45,930 nucleotides of DNA, taken from an uncultured Collinsella sp. (GTDB taxonomy: Bacteria > Actinomycetota > Coriobacteriia > Coriobacteriales > Coriobacteriaceae). Position 1 is the first letter of the stretch, and every line of letters begins with the position of its first letter. The stretch is taken from positions 1 to 45,930 of the forward strand of contig CALBOJ010000006.1 in assembly GCA_937896835.1 (NCBI GenBank), read 5' to 3'. Positions 40,069 to 45,930 of the stretch are shown here, piece after piece. The notes below the pieces were generated by a model. That model had not been told where the DNA came from. It saw nothing but the letters and a program-made list of their open reading frames with translations, and ran no database searches. A program made the translations under genes and the position numbers.

Positions 40069-41448
40069 TTAAGCGACTATGCCGGTTGCGTTGCCGACGG
40101 CAATAATCACGATCATGATGACGCACATAATTCCCAGCGCCTTAAGCCACAGCGTGACAAACTCACGGCCCCGATAACGATCAAGCACGGGAAAGCGGCG
40201 CCGAAGCCTGCGGCGGTCGAGCACGCCAAACGAGATGAGCACCACCATGCCATCGACCATAAGAAAATACTCAAGGGCCAAAAACCACGTTGGATAGCTG
40301 CGGTTGGCTCCCGTGGGCTGGAATACGGCAAAATGGCTTCCGACCAGTAGCAGCAAGGTTGCCGCATAGATCATGCCGTTCCATATACGCCCAATGGGTT
40401 CCGGGATCCGTGAAAGCAGGCTCTTGCGGCGAGGAGCCACCGAAGAGACTTCCTTGGGCCGCCGCCCGAAAGACGGCGCCATTTGCGGAGCAGCCTGCGC
40501 CATTGAAGGCGCCGTCGTGCTATTCGAGCCAGGCTCAGGCAGACACAGCCCGTATGCCGCGCGCGCAGCGTGTCCGAGCGCCTCGGCACTTCCAAAGCGC
40601 TTGGCCGGATCGAGCGCCATGGCCATGCAAATGACATCAGCCAGCGCCACGGGGACGTCGCACGCCTCGCATTGCTCGCGCATATTCTGACCCGGCTTAG
40701 GGTCAGCCCCCGTCAGACAAAAGAACAGAAGCGCGCCGAGCGCATAGACATCGCTGCGCACGCTCGTCTGCCCAAAACCATATTGCTCGGGTGGCGCATA
40801 GGGTCGCGTTCCAAACTTAACCGTGTCGGCATCGGCCCCGTCACGCCACACCCGCGCGATTCCCAGGTCGATAATCACCAGCGACGAGAAGGTCATGCCG
40901 GTATCTGCCGTATAACTGACACCCGAAACGATAATGTTCGAGGGTTTCAAATCACGATGAATCACCGGCACCGGATGCTCTCCGGCCGCCGCAAAGCCGG
41001 CATGGAGCTCATCGGCTGCATCACAAAGGGCGCCAAACAGCTCGCAAGCATAATCGGGTGTCGCGCCCAAACGTCCCACCAGGGCCTCAAGCGTCTCGCC
41101 TTCGATATATTCCATGACCACGCAAAGCTCGTCGCCCACACGGTGGCAATCGACGATTCGGGGCAAGTGCTCAAAACGACGACCGGCGCGCTGGGCCGCA
41201 AACAGGCGCTCATATGCTCCGCCAATCTGCGCCGAAGCATCGATGCGCTTGCGGACAAAGGGACCGAGAGACCCGCCACCAGAGCCCTCAAAATAGACGA
41301 GTTCGGTCGTCTCGACATCCGAGAGCTTGAGCACGCGCTCCACACGATAGCTGTCATCGCGGTTGAGCGACGCCAAATGATCGACAAGTGAAGCAGTCAG
41401 CTCGTCATCGGAATATGTTGGGCTCTGAGTATCCATAGCGTCCATCAT
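40069..41448 (-). CDS. Membrane Ser/Thr protein kinase
   Basis: About 459 aa. An N-terminal Hanks-type kinase domain includes VMEYIEGETL, the catalytic HRDLKPSN with D166, DLGIARVW in place of the usual DFG, and APPEQYGFGQTSVRSDVYALG. After a proline-rich linker come two or more hydrophobic segments (MIYAATLLLLVGSHFAVF, WFLALEYFLMVDGMVVLISF, IMCVIMIVIIAV), so the C-terminus is membrane-embedded; there is no PASTA domain. The frame runs on to 41529, but that stretch contains a stem and no ribosome site; ATGs at 41448, 41445 and 41436 are all possible. It follows a helix-turn-helix gene, a plausible functional partner. Confidence 0.87.
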   Translation of the reverse strand: MMDAMDTQSPTYSDDELTASLVDHLASLNRDDSYRVERVLKLSDVETTELVYFEGSGGGSLGPFVRKRIDASAQIGGAYERLFAAQRAGRRFEHLPRIVDCHRVGDELCVVMEYIEGETLEALVGRLGATPDYACELFGALCDAADELHAGFAAAGEHPVPVIHRDLKPSNIIVSGVSYTADTGMTFSSLVIIDLGIARVWRDGADADTVKFGTRPYAPPEQYGFGQTSVRSDVYALGALLFFCLTGADPKPGQNMREQCEACDVPVALADVICMAMALDPAKRFGSAEALGHAARAAYGLCLPEPGSNSTTAPSMAQAAPQMAPSFGRRPKEVSSVAPRRKSLLSRIPEPIGRIWNGMIYAATLLLLVGSHFAVFQPTGANRSYPTWFLALEYFLMVDGMVVLISFGVLDRRRLRRRFPVLDRYRGREFVTLWLKALGIMCVIMIVIIAVGNATGIVA

Positions 41449-41454
41449 AACGCA

Positions 41455-41484
41455 GGGTGCGGACACCCCATGTTGTCCGCACCC
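41455..41484. other. Stem between the helix-turn-helix and kinase genes
   Basis: GGGTGCGGACA / TGTCCGCACCC, eleven perfect pairs with an 8-base loop, directly before the kinase start. No T tract on either strand. It could be a processing site that sets unequal levels of the two products. Confidence 0.55.
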
Positions 41485-41535
41485 CGTTCGTTTGCATGGT
41501 TGTTCTGGTGACACAACCGGCTCAGCCATCGGCCA

Positions 41536-41958
41536 CTAACTCACCGTTTCCTCGCCAAAGCGATACAGTTCCTCGTTTACCTTTTGCAGGCTGCAGCCGC
41601 GATCGATACAAAAGATGACAATCGCATCGCGACGGTCCTTACAGTTGAGGACGCTTACCCCGGCGGCTGTCAGAGCGCGGTTGGTCTCCTTGAGCGTCAA
41701 CGCCATCGCAAAGGCAATCTGCAGCACCTTATTACGGCTTGGGTGGCGCGCACCGGTAAAAATCTGATAACCAAAGGTCTCGTTGAGGTCGGCCATGCGC
41801 ACCACGCGCGAACGCTCTAAGCCCTTTTCCTGCAGCAGCTGCTTAAGGTAGTCCGAAAGCGACGGGGCGGCAAAGTCGTGTTCTTTGATATAGCCATCGA
41901 TGTTTGGCGCGTCGAGGAGCTCATTGAGCAACTCGTCAGTCAGCTTTTTATCGGGCAT
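41536..41958 (-). CDS. Helix-turn-helix protein paired with the kinase
   Basis: 140 aa. A segment around residues 33-75 (LSDYLKQLLQEKGLERSRVV, then DLNETFGYQIFTGARHPSRN) reads as an XRE-like helix-turn-helix, followed by ALTLKETNRALTAAGVSVL and a C-terminal part of unknown role. Start: ATG with GGGAGGTG upstream. It precedes the Ser/Thr kinase on the same strand, so the kinase may phosphorylate it or the two may form a signalling pair. No closer family name is offered. Confidence 0.75.
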   Translation of the reverse strand: MPDKKLTDELLNELLDAPNIDGYIKEHDFAAPSLSDYLKQLLQEKGLERSRVVRMADLNETFGYQIFTGARHPSRNKVLQIAFAMALTLKETNRALTAAGVSVLNCKDRRDAIVIFCIDRGCSLQKVNEELYRFGEETVS

Positions 41959-41997
41959 ACGGCTTCACCTCCCATACGGCGCAACGGTAGCGACATG

Positions 41998-42540
41998 CTA
42001 GGCCAGCACCCAGCTTGCAGTGGCAGACTTATCAAACATGTTGGCAAAATACAGTGCCTTCTTGATATCGCCATCAAAGTAGATATTGCCCGCCACGGAG
42101 CCACCGGCGGCAAGGGTACCAGGCTGCAGCTCATCGGAGCCCTCGCTGTAGTAACCCTGATTCTGTTGAGCGCCGTTGGCGTCCTCGCCCTTCCAGTCGT
42201 AAATATTGTAATCTGCGCCCTCATCGCCATTGTTGACGTACGTGACGTGAATACCCGTCATGGTCGAACCGTCAAAATTTGTGAGACCGGGCTGGACGGA
42301 ATCGACGACGACGGAAAGGCCAGCAGTCGTGGTCACCGTCGTGCCAACAGCCAGGTCAGTCGTAGGCTGCTCTTCCTTCTTCGCCTCTTCCTTCTTGTCG
42401 CCATCGCCAGCGTCCTCGGTGACGGTCGCCTTATCGCTACCGCAACCGGCAAGAAGACCGGCAGCCCCCAAGGCGACGGTGGCGAATGCGCCCAGTGCAG
42501 CGCGACGGCTCAGCAGCACTTCGTTTTCGAGCTTTTTCAT
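41998..42540 (-). CDS. Tat-type lipoprotein with DUF4352-like domain
   Basis: 180 aa. Twin arginines at residues 12-13 (SRRAALGAF), a hydrophobic stretch and a lipobox LLAGC with the lipidated cysteine C33 show export and membrane anchoring. An acidic/lysine linker (EDAGDGDKKEEAKKEE) precedes a beta-rich domain (GTTVTTTAGLSVVVDSVQPG, then VTYVNNGDEGADYNIYDW) resembling DUF4352. Two ATGs are adjacent (42543, 42540); the second is spaced better from AGGAAGG. The ribosome site is inside a 13-bp stem, so translation is probably conditional. The helix-turn-helix and kinase genes follow. Confidence 0.83.
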   Translation of the reverse strand: MKKLENEVLLSRRAALGAFATVALGAAGLLAGCGSDKATVTEDAGDGDKKEEAKKEEQPTTDLAVGTTVTTTAGLSVVVDSVQPGLTNFDGSTMTGIHVTYVNNGDEGADYNIYDWKGEDANGAQQNQGYYSEGSDELQPGTLAAGGSVAGNIYFDGDIKKALYFANMFDKSATASWVLA

Positions 42541-42546
42541 CATGCA

Positions 42547-42598
42547 TCCTTCCTACGATCCGGCTACCGCGCCGGCACACAGCACATCGTAGGAAGGA
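42547..42598 (-). promoter_or_regulatory. Leader hairpin that buries the lipoprotein ribosome site
   Basis: In the minus-strand mRNA, TCCTTCCTACGAT (42598-42586) pairs perfectly with ATCGTAGGAAGGA (42559-42547), and the second arm contains the Shine-Dalgarno AGGAAGGA three to six bases before the start codon. A CCGGC / GCCGG stem sits in the loop. Translation would require melting of the stem by heat, an RNA or a protein, or coupling to transcription. Confidence 0.75.
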
Positions 42599-42704
42599 TT
42601 GAACTTGAATTCATTAGCTGTGAGCTAAGGTTGCGGTAAACGGCCCATGCAGTTATCCAAACGCCGAGCAAACGCACTTTGCGCGACCGTCCGCTGGCAG
42701 TACA

Positions 42705-43034
42705 TCAACCCACCGTGACGGATTCCCCGGTAAAGGTGCTAATGAGCAGCAGGATAAAGAACGCCAGGTAACTGATGCTCAGCAGATAGGCAATAACCAA
42801 AAAGATGGTCCATCCAACATTGGTTTTACCGTCGGCACGGCGTTGCTCGCGATTGCGGCAAAGCCAAATCGTCACGCCAATGGCCACAATCAGCAACACG
42901 AACGCCGCTGCTGCCAACCCGGCAAGCGCAAACATCACGCCAATGCTCACAGCAATAACCGGAAGCAACAACAAGCCACACCCGCATCCACCCGGACTAT
43001 AAACGGCAGATTGTCGGCGTCGCCCTATCGTCAC
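42705..43034 (-). CDS. Small membrane protein, unknown function
   Basis: 109 aa with a basic N-terminus (MTIGRRRQSAVYS), a glycine/cysteine-rich GGCGCG patch and three hydrophobic segments (LLLLPVIAVSIGVMFALAGL, AAAAFVLLIVAIGVTIWLC, then after RNREQRRADGKTN a pair WTIFLVIAYLLSISYLAFFI). GTG start with GAGG upstream, 23 bp after the HigA-like gene. No family recognised. Confidence 0.7.
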   Translation of the reverse strand: MTIGRRRQSAVYSPGGCGCGLLLLPVIAVSIGVMFALAGLAAAAFVLLIVAIGVTIWLCRNREQRRADGKTNVGWTIFLVIAYLLSISYLAFFILLLISTFTGESVTVG

Positions 43035-43057
43035 TCCAACCTCAACATCTTTGAACC

Positions 43058-43399
43058 CTACAATGCGATAGCCTGCTGGACAGGAACGATCTTATCCAGT
43101 TCCGGTTCGATGCGCCTCTTCTCCGCCTCGAGATCAAACGCCATCTGGGCGCGCAGCCAATAACCATCTGTCAGGCCAAAGTAGCGGCAAAGGCGAAGGT
43201 CGGTGTCGGCCGTCACACGACGCCTCCCCAAGATAATCTGCCCAATGCGTTGAGCCGGAATCCCGGTCTCCTTAGCAAGGCGATATTGAGAAATACCCAT
43301 AGGGACAAGAAATTCCTCTTTGAGAAGCTCACCGGGAGTCAACGGCGACAACAAATCGGGCGCAGTCTCATCACTTGTGATAATCGACGATTTCGACAT
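43058..43399 (-). CDS. HigA-family (XRE) DNA-binding protein, orphan antitoxin-like
   Basis: 113-aa protein with the HigA signature: LTPGELLKEEFLVPMGISQY, RLAKETGIPAQRIGQIILGR and RRVTADTDLRLCRYFGLTDG. Such proteins repress their own operon and neutralise HigB toxins, but no HigB-sized gene lies beside it on either strand. The ATG at 43399 is preferred because the family starts near here; an upstream frame runs to 43447. A near-consensus SOS box and a TATAAT lie about 115 bp upstream, so it may be damage-inducible. Confidence 0.85.
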   Translation of the reverse strand: MSKSSIITSDETAPDLLSPLTPGELLKEEFLVPMGISQYRLAKETGIPAQRIGQIILGRRRVTADTDLRLCRYFGLTDGYWLRAQMAFDLEAEKRRIEPELDKIVPVQQAIAL

Positions 43400-43512
43400 T
43401 TCAAGCCATCCCCTGTCTCCACTCAAAACAGACCCGATAGCGCTCATTACGATGCAATCGTAGTATCGCCTTACGTTAATAACGTCAAACGTTTCTATAG
43501 ACTTACATCTCT

Positions 43513-43533
43513 ATTATACCGTACATATGTTCG
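43513..43533 (-). promoter_or_regulatory. -10 box with near-consensus LexA/SOS site, upstream of the HigA-like gene
   Basis: TATAAT on the minus strand (43518-43513) is preceded one base upstream by CGTACATATGTTCG (43520-43533 on the plus strand), which matches the Gram-positive/actinobacterial LexA box CGAAC-N4-GTTCG at all but one of the ten fixed positions. A site in the promoter spacer is well placed for repression. The consensus is from memory. Confidence 0.55.
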
Positions 43534-43564
43534 CTTTTTTTTCGAGAACATGCGCCCGCGTCGA

Positions 43565-44752
43565 TTAACCAAGCAAAAGCAATCGTTTGTAGACATCGAG
43601 GCCTTTGAGTAGGATTTCCTCGTCAAAGAGCATGGTATCAGTATGCAGAGCGCTCGCGGCATAGGCGGGACAGCCATCCGAATCGCTCGGGTTTTCTTGA
43701 CCCTCCGGCACGCCCGTGCCCAGCAAGAAGAACACGCCCGGCAGATGACGCTGATAGAACGCAAAGTCCTCGGCGATCAGCAGCGGCTCATCCACAAGTT
43801 GCAGCTCGGACAAGGCGGGCGCAATGCAGGCAAACAGCTCGGGGTCGTTATCGACTGGCGGATAGCCCTCGGCAAAGTCGAGATCGTACGTACAGCCTGT
43901 TGCGGCGCAGGCCTCGTCCAACACGCGGCGCACGCCCTCGCGTGCACGGTCGAACATGCCGTCCGTAAACACGCGTAGGCTGCCAGCCACATGGGCCTCC
44001 CCTGCCACCGCATTGCAGACGGTGCCGGCCTGCAGCAGGCCGAACTTGCCAATGCAGGGCTCGTCGGCACCCAGCTCGTCCATGAGCTCGCGCTCGGAAA
44101 CCAAGAACTTGGCAGCCGCCAATGCCGCATCGTGCGATTCGCCAACGGGAACGCCGTAGGTCTTGGCAATATGGATACTCGTCCCGTGAATGTGCACATG
44201 TGTCTCGCTCGAACGTGCTAGCAGCGGACCGGGGCAGCTCGCCAACGTACCGGCAGGCAAATCGGGCCACACATGGAAGCCGAAGATGCGGTCGGCACCA
44301 TAGCGCTCGAACACGCCGCTCTCGCACACTGTCTTGGCGCCACCGGTCGTCTCCTCGGCAGGCTGGAACACAAAGAGCACGTTGCGTTTAATGGCGCCCG
44401 GCTGCTCACGAATCGTGCGATCAACGAAGGTTGCCGCCGCAAGTGCCATGGCCATGTGTCCATCGTGTCCGCACGCGTGCATCTTGCCGGGATGGGTCGA
44501 AGCGAAATCCGCACCCGTCGCCTCCGCGATGGGCAGCGCATCCATGTCGGCGCGAATCGCCGTAGCACGTGCGGCGCCCGTACCGGCATCGAAGAAAGCG
44601 CAGACGCAGCTGGGACACGGACGGGTCACCTCGCAGGCGAGCGGCGCCAACACGCCCTCGATATAGGCGATAGTCTGCGGAAGATCGAAGTCGAGCTCCG
44701 GGATCCTGTGCAAGTCGCGCCGATAGCGGCGGAGTTCTTGGAGCTCGGTCAT
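43565..44752 (-). CDS. M20 family metallo-amidohydrolase
   Basis: 395-aa M20D-type hydrolase that removes acyl groups from amino acids or cleaves small amides using a metal pair. It opens ELQELRRYRRDLHRIPELDF, with MHACGHDGHMAMAL near residue 100, QPAEETTGGAKTVCESG near residue 135 and EDFAFYQRHLPGVFFLLGTG near residue 355, all typical. The ATG at 44752 has AAAGGA six bases upstream. It diverges from lysA. N-acetyl-diaminopimelate deacetylase belongs to the same family, so a role in lysine synthesis is possible but not shown. Confidence 0.9.
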   Translation of the reverse strand: MTELQELRRYRRDLHRIPELDFDLPQTIAYIEGVLAPLACEVTRPCPSCVCAFFDAGTGAARATAIRADMDALPIAEATGADFASTHPGKMHACGHDGHMAMALAAATFVDRTIREQPGAIKRNVLFVFQPAEETTGGAKTVCESGVFERYGADRIFGFHVWPDLPAGTLASCPGPLLARSSETHVHIHGTSIHIAKTYGVPVGESHDAALAAAKFLVSERELMDELGADEPCIGKFGLLQAGTVCNAVAGEAHVAGSLRVFTDGMFDRAREGVRRVLDEACAATGCTYDLDFAEGYPPVDNDPELFACIAPALSELQLVDEPLLIAEDFAFYQRHLPGVFFLLGTGVPEGQENPSDSDGCPAYAASALHTDTMLFDEEILLKGLDVYKRLLLLG

Positions 44753-44864
44753 AAAGGTTCCTTTCATAGGTGCGCGCCAGTTGCCATCTTATTGTGCCGC
44801 AAGATTGCCGCACCCTTATTTCCAGCATATCCCTGCATTTTTTAAACGTTATATACGAATACTC

Positions 44865-44893
44865 TTGTTTGGTAAAGTGCAACGTGGTAGGGT
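44865..44893 (+). promoter_or_regulatory. Predicted promoter of the lysine riboswitch/lysA
   Basis: TTGTTT (44865-44870) and TAGGGT (44888-44893) with a 17-bp spacer, putting the transcript start near 44900, just before the riboswitch. An 8-bp inverted repeat TGGTAAAG / CTTTACCA overlaps the promoter. Confidence 0.5.
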
Positions 44894-44904
44894 CTTTACC
44901 ACTT

Positions 44905-45038
44905 GATAGAGGCGCGGGCACGAAGAGCCGCGGGCGAGTCGGCAGACTTTGACCCCGCGGGGAGGCGAAACCCGCCGAACTGGGTTTTTCGGGCACGAAC
45001 AGCCTGGTGGGCCTGCGGGAAACACTCGCAGGACTGTC
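44905..45038 (+). ncRNA. Lysine riboswitch (L box)
   Basis: The conserved blocks occur in order: AGAGGCGCG at the 5' end, GAAGAG, CCCGCCGAACTGGG in the middle, CCTGG, and GGACTGTC at the 3' end. The closing helix P1 pairs GATAG (44905-44909) with CTGTC (45034-45038). It senses free lysine and lies directly upstream of a diaminopimelate decarboxylase gene, the usual target. Confidence 0.88.
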
Positions 45039-45054
45039 TGCAGCAATGCGGGAG

Positions 45055-45119
45055 CGCTATCCGGACATTGGGTCCACGCTATGCGGATTCAATGCGCCGA
45101 TGGCGCCGTCTGGATAGCG
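45055..45119 (+). promoter_or_regulatory. Probable expression platform of the lysine riboswitch
   Basis: CGCTATCCGGAC (45055-45066) and GTCTGGATAGCG (45108-45119) pair with one mismatch and enclose a GCGCC / GGCGC stem. The second arm abuts GAGG, the only plausible ribosome site of lysA. No T tract is present, so control at translation initiation is more likely than termination. Confidence 0.5.
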
Positions 45120-45132
45120 AGGTTTACGGGAC

Positions 45133-45930
45133 ATGGCATTGACCCCCAACGAGGCATATGCGGCCAAGCAGCCGTTTGTGGACAAGGAGACACTCGAGCA
45201 TATCGTCGAGCAGTTCCCCACGCCGTTTCATCTATACGACGAGGCGGGCATCCGCCGCAACATGCAAGAGGTGCGCGACGCCTTTGCGTGGAATCCGGGA
45301 TTTAAGGAGTACTTTGCCGTCAAGGCCAACCCTAACCCGGCACTCATCTCCATCCTCAACGAATACGGCTGCGGCTGCGATTGCTCGAGCTATACCGAGC
45401 TCATGATTGCCCGCTCGCTGGGTATCACCGGCCACGACATCATGTTCTCGTCCAACGACACGCCGGCGGCGGATTTTGCCCTTGCAGATAAACTGGGCGC
45501 CATCGTCAACTTTGACGACATAAGCCATATCGAGTTCTTTGAGCGCGTCTCGGGCCCCATCCCCAAGACGGTAAGCTGCCGCTTTAATCCGGGCGGCCTG
45601 TTCCAGCTCTCCAACGGCATCATGGATAACCCCGGCGACTCCAAGTACGGCATGACCACCGAGCAGCTCTTCGAGGCCTTCCGCATGCTCAAGGCCAAGG
45701 GCGCCGAGAATTTTGGCATCCATGCCTTCCTTGCCAGCAACACCGTCACGAACGACTACTATCCCAAGCTTGCGCGCATCCTCTTTGAGCTTGCCGTGCG
45801 CCTGGAGCGCGAGACAGGCGCACATGTCGCCTTTATCAATCTGTCCGGCGGTGTGGGTATCCCCTACCTGCCCGAGCAGCAGGCTAACGACATCCACGCC
45901 ATCGGCGAGGGCGTGCACGTAGCCTACGAC
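45133..45930 (+). CDS. lysA: Diaminopimelate decarboxylase (partial, runs off the right edge)
   Basis: PLP-dependent fold III decarboxylase that makes lysine from meso-diaminopimelate. 266 codons are visible with no stop. FPTPFHLYDEAGIRRNM is the usual start of the barrel domain, and K64 in YFAVKANPNP binds PLP; CDCSSYTELMIARSLG, NPGGL and LSGGVGIPY are further motifs. Start: ATG 45133. The lysine riboswitch immediately upstream supports LysA over an ornithine or arginine decarboxylase of the same family, although the long spacing of family motifs suggests a divergent member. Confidence 0.87.
   Translation, partial: MALTPNEAYAAKQPFVDKETLEHIVEQFPTPFHLYDEAGIRRNMQEVRDAFAWNPGFKEYFAVKANPNPALISILNEYGCGCDCSSYTELMIARSLGITGHDIMFSSNDTPAADFALADKLGAIVNFDDISHIEFFERVSGPIPKTVSCRFNPGGLFQLSNGIMDNPGDSKYGMTTEQLFEAFRMLKAKGAENFGIHAFLASNTVTNDYYPKLARILFELAVRLERETGAHVAFINLSGGVGIPYLPEQQANDIHAIGEGVHVAYD

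Noticed and set aside
43448..43564. Possible HigB toxin gene next to the HigA-like gene
   Set aside because: The interval is too short and contains no frame with toxin features; the neighbouring M20 gene ends here.
45024..45042. GCAGGACTGTC in the lysine riboswitch resembles the AGGACTGT block of family A stem elements
   Set aside because: Here it is the conserved 3' end of the aptamer (P1), and no other family A block or long arm is nearby.

Overview
This is high-GC, gene-dense bacterial DNA with short intergenic gaps, AGGAGG-type ribosome sites and many GTG/ATG starts. The gene repertoire fits an anaerobic gut actinobacterium of the Coriobacteriia, most likely Collinsella: acetate-forming Pta/AckA, an ECF transporter, beta-glucoside PTS, C69 dipeptidase, and a D-aspartate ligase with its racemase. 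The assignment rests on protein resemblance from memory; no database search was possible and no rRNA or tRNA is present.

Layout. 1-2.1 kb: tail of an unknown gene, a TrmA/RlmD-type RNA methyltransferase and a decayed IS3-family element. 2.1-6.4 kb (minus): a beta-glucoside operon (EamA permease, GH1 phospho-beta-glucosidase, PTS EIIBC) with a promoter and an intrinsic terminator inside its leader. 6.4-8.9 kb (plus): two 45-bp palindromic repeats, then DJ-1/PfpI, Maf and a P1/S58 peptidase. 8.9-11.5 kb: two large stem elements, a glycosyltransferase remnant, a GT2 glycosyltransferase and UDP-galactopyranose mutase. 11.7-15.6 kb: pta converging on two tandem ackA paralogues. 15.7-18.3 kb (minus): MFS, LysR, HIT. 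18.4-23.6 kb: two paralogous MFS permeases and a type B carboxylesterase, divergent from a MerR regulator. 23.8-27.7 kb (minus): xseB, xseA, a YugP-like zinc peptidase and ribonuclease D. 27.8-30.9 kb (plus): a lipid-kinase-family gene, a 30-aa membrane peptide and an anchored C69 dipeptidase. 31.1-34.6 kb (plus): a Trp-rich leader peptide with attenuator, then a tryptophan-type ECF transporter (S, fused A-A', T). 34.7-36.8 kb (minus): Asp racemase and D-Asp ligase. 37.2-40.0 kb: a secreted coiled-coil cell-wall hydrolase, a DUF4143-type ATPase, 23-bp tandem repeats and a degenerate copy of the hydrolase 3' end. 40.1-43.4 kb (minus): a membrane Ser/Thr kinase, a helix-turn-helix protein, a Tat lipoprotein whose ribosome site is buried in a hairpin, a small membrane protein and an orphan HigA-like protein with a near-consensus SOS box. 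43.6-45.9 kb: an M20 amidohydrolase, divergent from a lysine riboswitch and the start of lysA.

The most unusual content is non-coding. Six large compound stem structures sit at gene 3' ends. Three share one inner core (family A) and two share another (family B), while their outer arms are different sequences that are nevertheless self-complementary. The two family B cores are 48/55 identical and show a compensatory base-pair change. Several operons also carry leader-level control: the Trp leader peptide, the lysine riboswitch, the leader terminator of the beta-glucoside operon and the hidden ribosome site of the lipoprotein gene.
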